DNA of 13,691 nt from Gonium pectorale (Eukaryota; Chlorophyta; Chlorophyceae; Chlamydomonadales; Volvocaceae): NCBI GenBank assembly GCA_001584585.1, contig LSYV01000010.1, forward strand, positions 920,752-934,442, read 5' to 3'. Under the pieces are notes generated by a model. The model ran no database searches, was not told the DNA's origin, and saw only the letters and a list, made by a program, of their open reading frames with translations. Positions 9,595-13,691 of the stretch are shown here, piece by piece. A program made the translations under genes and the position numbers. Position 1 is the stretch's first letter, and every line of letters begins with the position of its first letter.

Positions 9595-10428
9595 GAGGCC
9601 TGGGAAACTATGGAAATTTGACGTCAAGGCTCGGGGTGCTGCGAACAAGCTACCCAAGTAGGTATTAGGGCGAATGTGGTGAAGTAGGGACGCTATTTTT
9701 CTGGCCGCCCCACGTTTCCCTGTTGCAGGTCACGACTGGGGTCTACATTAGGGCCTAGCTCCTAACCAAGCGTCTTACTAGCAAATGTTTGGCGTACACG
9801 ACAGAGCTCTGGACGGCGCCTCCACTCCACGCAGACCGAGGTTAACGGCATACGGCAACTAAGGCGGCCAACTTTTCATTGGTCGGCGCTACAGCTGCTG
9901 CGTAGTGCTGCATGGTGCCGCGCTGCTAAGTTCTGCATGCGGTCAATCGACGGCCGCGAGGCTAGGCCCTGCTCGAGGCTGCGCCGGACGCTGCTCAACC
10001 GTATCATTCACACAATGATTTTAATCTGGAATAGAAAATTTCATTGCGACAAATGCACGTCTTGCAGTCTTGGCCACGGCTGTTGCAACCGGGTTCAAGG
10101 AGTGTCGTTGCGCACCACGTCGTCAAGTGACTATGCCGGAGTGGCCACATTGGATTCCGTGGCGTCAAAGTCCAGCGGGCGGCGTGCCGAAAACCGGAGA
10201 GAGCTACCGCACAGAACACCTGCCAGGTTATCGGCCTGACACGTGACTGGATCAAACCTAAGGAGGAATCCTGCTACCGATATATCCCACGGGGACGATT
10301 CTGCTATCCCGTGCTAGAGTATGGTCGACTGCCATAGGGTTGCCGTGTTCGTGCGGGCACGTGCCGAAGTCCGAAGCAGCTTTGCGTTTTCAGCTTCCAA
10401 TATCGAGCTTCGGGTCGTGAAAGCTCAA

Positions 10429-11538
10429 CTATATGCACATGACCCCTAGAGCCGCTCCACACACCCTCCGCCCCCGCCCCCGGCGGCCCCGCATTCTGCC
10501 TGGACTAATGCCTTTGTGTGCAGTCCCGGGGCACGAACAGGCAGGAACGGCGTGGCCACGAACTGGACGCTGTGACCTCACCGTATACATGGACGTGCTG
10601 AGCATACCTGCGTGCGTGTGAGGCAAGCAAACCCAAATTGCCCAGACTGCATTTGTCATGACACCCGTGGCAATCCAGGGCCGGTGGGAAACGGTAGACG
10701 AGCGCAGGGGCCAAGACCGGCCAGGACGTACCATGAAGCCATACATAGTACCGTAAGCAGCTGACACCTGACAGACCTCACACCCTAGCCTGGCCATCCC
10801 GCCAGAGGAAGCTTGCCATGTACGGAATGTGACAGTGCGCAAACAACCGCCAGGTTGTACCCAACCCATAGCGTCAAACGAAGTGCCACCAGACCCGCGT
10901 CCGCGCTTGCACCAGATATCACCCTTGGGGACAGCGTCGGCCACCCACCCCCAAAAACAGAAAAATGCCGTAACGCCGCCATATGACCCTGTGGATAAGC
11001 TAACAGGCGGGAGTGGCGATAAAGGGCGTAGACAATGAGGGGGCCAACCAGCCCTCCTTAAGCGCTCATCAGCTCCTGCGCCCGTGCCGGCAACCGCTGC
11101 AGAGTCAAGAGCTGTCCCTTTGCCTCCAACCCCATCCTCTTGTTTGCCCACCGCGCCCACGTCCTGTCCGCATATGTTCGCCTCAAGCGTCCGACCGTCC
11201 GTCCGGCGTGGCAGTGCTGCAGTCCGCAGGTGCAGCCCCTTGCGCCCCGCACTGCCGACCGTATCGATCAATCCCGTCGCCTGACGGCCATGCACCGACA
11301 CCGTCCACACCGTGTCCCTCCTTCGCACGCTATCCTGCTGCTGCGTATGGTGCGGTCCGCGTACGGAACGTCGCCGGCCCTCACTTGCTTTGGGGTACTG
11401 CATGGTGCCCAGCAAAGCAACCACACAGCCACCGCCGCTACGCAAGCCGCGGGGGCTCAGCAACCCCAACTCGGGCGCCCAATCCTCTTGTCTCCTCCGT
11501 GGGCCCCCTGGCCCCTGCCCAGGTGGGCGTGGAACCAA
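10429..11538 (-). CDS. uncertain 369-codon open frame, no recognised domain
   Basis: An uninterrupted minus-strand frame that is long for DNA of about 60-65 percent GC. The section around 11420-11300 has raised third-position GC and reads QQQDSVRRRDTVWTVSVHGR. The rest is Gly/Arg/Trp-rich without domain features, and a comparably long frame lies antisense. There is no start-context or intron support. It may be chance, a decayed gene, or contain one genuine exon. Confidence 0.13.
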   Translation of the reverse strand: MVPRPPGQGPGGPRRRQEDWAPELGLLSPRGLRSGGGCVVALLGTMQYPKASEGRRRSVRGPHHTQQQDSVRRRDTVWTVSVHGRQATGLIDTVGSAGRKGLHLRTAALPRRTDGRTLEANICGQDVGAVGKQEDGVGGKGTALDSAAVAGTGAGADERLRRAGWPPHCLRPLSPLPPVSLSTGSYGGVTAFFCFWGWVADAVPKGDIWCKRGRGSGGTSFDAMGWVQPGGCLRTVTFRTWQASSGGMARLGCEVCQVSAAYGTMYGFMVRPGRSWPLRSSTVSHRPWIATGVMTNAVWAIWVCLPHTHAGMLSTSMYTVRSQRPVRGHAVPACSCPGTAHKGISPGRMRGRRGRGRRVCGAALGVMCI

Positions 11539-12050
11539 ATACCTGTAACCTTGCTTGCCACCGCAAGCGGGCCCGGTGGGGAGCCTATTGCGCTGTGCTC
11601 ACTGCAGCCTGCCCTGGCGGTGAGGGGGGCCAGGTGGTGACGGTGGCCTTGCGCGCCGCCTCTGCTGCCGCCTGCTGCCGCTCCGTGCGGCCCAACACAG
11701 GTGGCACGCCGGTGCGCAGAGGTTGGCGTGCGGGCAGGTTGGAGGACATGTGGGCGGGCGGGTGGGCGGAAAGGTGGGCGGGCGGGCTTGAGATAAGGGG
11801 GCTTGACGTGAAACCCGTGGGCGTACGAATCTGCGGTACCCGGTGCATCGCCCCCCTCCTTCCCGTACAACGTAACCAGCAGATCAGGATAGCTCATCTG
11901 CCAGGCCCGTGCAGGTCACTGGCGTATGGGGGTTTCCGAGGGTGCGGTAGAAGGGAGCATGGTGGTGGATCGCGCAGCAGCCTCCCGCGCCGCAGCCTGC
12001 GGATGCGGCTCCTTCACCTGATTGATAGGACACGATAAAGGAAACTGAAA
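11056..12050 (-). pseudogene. exon-like fragments, possible minus-strand gene or remnant
   Basis: Three fragments look coding on the minus strand. About 12017-11919 reads VKEPHPQAAAREAAARSTT and runs into an in-frame TGA; at 11897 the same frame resumes MSYPDLLVTLYGKEGGDAPG. Near 11695-11607 a different frame reads RTERQQAAAEAARKATVTTW and ends at a good donor (GCA/GTGAGC). It can be joined in phase 0 to an acceptor CTTGACTCTGCAG, followed by RLPARAQELMSA and TAA near 11056. No family is recognised and the pieces do not form one clean model, so a decayed gene or chance is as likely as a real one. Confidence 0.2.
11751..11788 (+). repeat. GGGCGGGC-type G-rich minisatellite
   Basis: Runs of three G separated by one to six bases (TGGGCGGGCGGGTGGGCGGA, then AAGGTGGGCGGGCGGGC), enough for a predicted G-quadruplex on the plus strand. 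Similar in motif to the blocks at 7501-7530 and 8044-8063. Confidence 0.75.
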
Positions 12051-12474
12051 TAAGGGAAGGCAGCCTCTACGGTCATGCACACCCGGGGGTGCGATGTTTC
12101 CAGCAGGGCGCCGAGTACAGGGCATGGCGGGCGAGGGAGACGGGCAGACGGGCCCTCCCGGTGTGGACCAGTGGCAAATCGAGCCTTCGAGGGCCCGGCA
12201 AGCGGTGCAGTCGACGACGTTACCAGGACGGGGGCGTGGCGTGGGTGGTTACGTAGATGTCTGGGTTTGTGAGTCTGACCGTGAAAGTTTGCAGAAAACG
12301 TGCGCCATCAACCCCGCAGCCCGTGCCTGTGCCCGACTCCCATCTGCGGCCAGCCCGCCCAGCCTCAGCGCACCCGTACCAGTTGTCCGTATCCCGAAGC
12401 CCGTGGACCGAGCTGTGTGACGTACGACGGCGTGTGAAGGTCCACCCCATGCGCCCGCCGCCCATCACGTTACT

Positions 12475-12501
12475 CACACACACGCACACACACACACACA
12501 C
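12475..12501 (+). repeat. (CA)n microsatellite
   Basis: CA dinucleotide repeat of about 27 bp interrupted once by a G (CACACACACGCACACA...). Confidence 0.95.
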
Positions 12502-12836
12502 CACGTAGACCTCTTGCCGAAAACACCTGCTGACCCCCCCTCTACCGACCCTCTCGAGTGGGAGACGACCATGAACAGTTGAGGGGTAGCATGTGAGCAA
12601 GTACAGGGTTGCAGGGCTGCCAGGGTCGTGCAGATCGAGGGGGCCGGTCCCCTTTGGGGGACCCAGGCCATTTCACCTGTAGCAAAGTAGCTGGGACTGT
12701 GGGACATCGTGCAAGGACCCTCCCGCTGCAGGAGGAACGGTGTACAACCATGGACTGTACTTAAGAATGCCTCTGAACCGGCGCCAAGGTGCATGTGAGG
12801 TTGCCAGCGGGTGAGGTGTAACGTTCATTCATACGA

Positions 12837-13030
12837 CCCCAACACGATGCTGTCTTACATACAGGTGGCGATATAAGACAGTTGCAGATGATGGCGAAGT
12901 ATACGGAGGGCCTAGTCTGCCAGGCACAGTAGGCCAGGAAGCAGTCCAGGATGGCAGCATACATGAGCGTAATGCACCTTGCTTCATGACCGACTGCAGG
13001 AGCACAACCGCCCCACAAAGATGCTGTTTT
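12837..13030 (+). repeat. diverged direct repeat pair
   Basis: CCCCAACACGATGCTGTCTT near 12837 and CCCCACAAAGATGCTGTTTT at 13011 are similar over about 20 bases, 174 bp apart. They lie just before repeat copy 1 and may be older, diverged parts of the same repeat field. No gene is seen from 12590 to 13070. Confidence 0.45.
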
Positions 13031-13070
13031 CAAGGTGCTGCCATCATGGCGTTCGTGCATGTAGATTACA

Positions 13071-13201
13071 GATTGCCTCACGTGAAGCGGGGAGGTGGGA
13101 GGGGGAGGGAGGGGGGTTAGCTTCTGCGAGGAAATCCCGCTAGGGCCCTCCTGTAGTCCTGTTGAAGGAACTACGGGCTACAAACCATGCCCTTCAAGGC
13201 C
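13071..13201 (+). repeat. right-edge repeat, copy 1
   Basis: Begins GATTGCCTCACGTGAAGCGG, followed by a G-rich core, then GCGAGGAAATCCCGCTAGG and GAAGGAACTACGG, ending in CCCTTCAAGGCC. The first 52 bases (13071-13122) are identical to 13556-13607. A related flank (GCTGCCATCATGG at 13037) also matches copy 3 (GCTGCCATGATGG at 13518), so the repeated unit extends to the left. Confidence 0.93.
13089..13116 (+). other. predicted G-quadruplex in repeat copy 1 (also 13574-13601)
   Basis: GGGG-AGGT-GGG-A-GGGGG-A-GGG-A-GGGGGG: five or more G runs of at least three with loops of one to four bases. The identical element occurs at 13574-13601. The copy 2 version (13232-13259) has one longer loop and is weaker. 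Confidence 0.8.
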
Positions 13202-13229
13202 TCCCATGGTTGGGAGGTGGGCCTCCCAA
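13200..13229 (+). repeat. overlapping inverted repeats between copies 1 and 2
   Basis: TTGGGAGG-TGGG-CCTCCCAA (13210-13229) is a perfect 8-bp stem with a 4-base loop. It overlaps a second perfect stem CCTCCCA-TGGT-TGGGAGG (13200-13217), so the two hairpins are mutually exclusive. Confidence 0.9.
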
Positions 13230-13318
13230 GCGGGGAGGTTGGAGGGGGAGGGAGGAGGGTTAGGTCCTGCGAGGAAATCCTGCTTGGGCTCGTTGCAGGA
13301 AGTACGGTGCCCTTCAGG
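13228..13318 (+). repeat. right-edge repeat, copy 2 (shorter, diverged)
   Basis: Starts at AAGCGGGGAGG, lacks the GATTGCCTCACGTG leader, keeps the G-rich core with substitutions, then GCGAGGAAATCCTGCTTGGG and TCGTTGCAGGAAGTACGGTG to CCCTTCAGG. It sits 143 bp after copy 1 and 342 bp before copy 3. Confidence 0.92.
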
Positions 13319-13555
13319 TGCTGCCCATCCACAAGGCACTCCCAACTCGTGTGGCTCCCAACCCGTGTGAAGTGTTGGCTGCAATGCCTTGACAGCATAC
13401 ATAAGGTACCCGGGCCTAGGGAATGCACAATTCCCGGTCCCGAAAGCTGGCGGGGTGTCAAACATCGCCTGTCGTTCATACAACCAGCTAGCAGCTACAC
13501 GTTATTGTCTTGCACATGCTGCCATGATGGTGTTCCCAGCCCGTATACTTTACGA

Positions 13556-13665
13556 GATTGCCTCACGTGAAGCGGGGAGGTGGGAGGGGGAGGGAGGGGG
13601 GTTAGCTCCTGCGAGGAAATCCTGCTTGGGCTCGTTGCAGGAACTACGGTGCCCTTCATCAGGGC
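13556..13665 (+). repeat. right-edge repeat, copy 3
   Basis: Identical to copy 1 over the first 52 bases. From GCGAGGAAATCCTGCTTGGG to GCCCTTCA it instead matches copy 2. Offset from copy 1 is 485 bp. The array probably continues beyond the window. Confidence 0.93.
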
Positions 13666-13691
13666 CTGCGAATTCGCCGCATGAGGCATGT

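Larger units (their letters stand above)
9595..12590. other. 3.0-kb stretch without a convincing gene
   Basis: Upstream flank of the HAD gene, then mixed-composition DNA. Long open frames overlap in opposite orientation (minus 11538-10429, 369 codons; plus 11013-12038, 341 codons), but neither shows a recognisable domain, and third-position GC in the minus frame varies from about 57 to 82 percent over successive 40-codon samples. I recognise no tRNA, rRNA or transposon ends. Exon-like fragments at 11056-12050 are listed separately. Confidence 0.5.

Noticed and set aside
9300..9657. HAD protein starting at the TTG at 9657
   Set aside because: A nuclear algal gene is expected to use ATG; the first ATG in this frame is at 9594.
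10001..10100. Cys-rich plus-strand peptide resembling a zinc-binding motif (CDKCTSCSLGHGCC)
   Set aside because: Isolated, no domain pattern continues, codons are not biased and no splice context supports an exon.
11013..12038. 341-codon plus-strand open frame
   Set aside because: No recognisable domain, Pro/Arg/Cys-rich composition, and it overlaps an equally long antisense frame; best explained by GC-rich composition.
13095..13570. Open frames within the right-edge repeats
   Set aside because: They follow the G-rich repeat cores and are not preserved between copies.

Overview
The window looks like nuclear DNA of a volvocine green alga (Chlamydomonas/Volvox relatives). The grounds are very GC-rich coding with G/C third positions, GT-AG introns of roughly 280-550 bp, an AP2-type plant transcription factor padded with Ala/Gly runs, and noncoding DNA with GC-rich minisatellites. 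The species cannot be fixed from the sequence alone. There is no sign of bacterial operons, CRISPR, or a complete mobile element.

Layout. Positions 1-3678 (minus strand): a large gene for a single-AP2-domain transcription factor, running off the left edge. It has three visible coding exons (2467-3678, 1999-2055, and 1452 down to 1) and an apparent one-base reading-frame slip at a C/G homopolymer at 776-780. Positions 3679-6490: no convincing gene, only a few short, compositionally atypical open frames. Positions 6491-9594 (minus strand): a seven-exon gene encoding a 301-residue HAD-superfamily hydrolase (nucleotidase-like) with a probable organelle transit peptide. All six introns are GT-AG and phase-compatible, and all four HAD motifs are present. 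Positions 9595-about 12590: no convincing gene; long open frames overlap on both strands and some exon-like fragments lie at 11.05-12.05 kb. Positions about 12590-13691: simple repeats and a roughly 485-bp dispersed/tandem repeat carrying a G-quadruplex-like core, present in three copies.

The two recognised genes face the same way but are separated by 2.8 kb, and nothing suggests they act together. One is a nuclear DNA-binding regulator and the other a probable organellar metabolic hydrolase. The parts most worth a second look are the Tyr/Pro/Gly/His-rich tail and frame slip of the AP2 protein, the intron-6 donor of the HAD gene (which carries an in-frame stop), the CAG repeat beside a splice acceptor, and the G-rich repeat at the right edge. 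I did not find a convincing previously undescribed multi-gene system.
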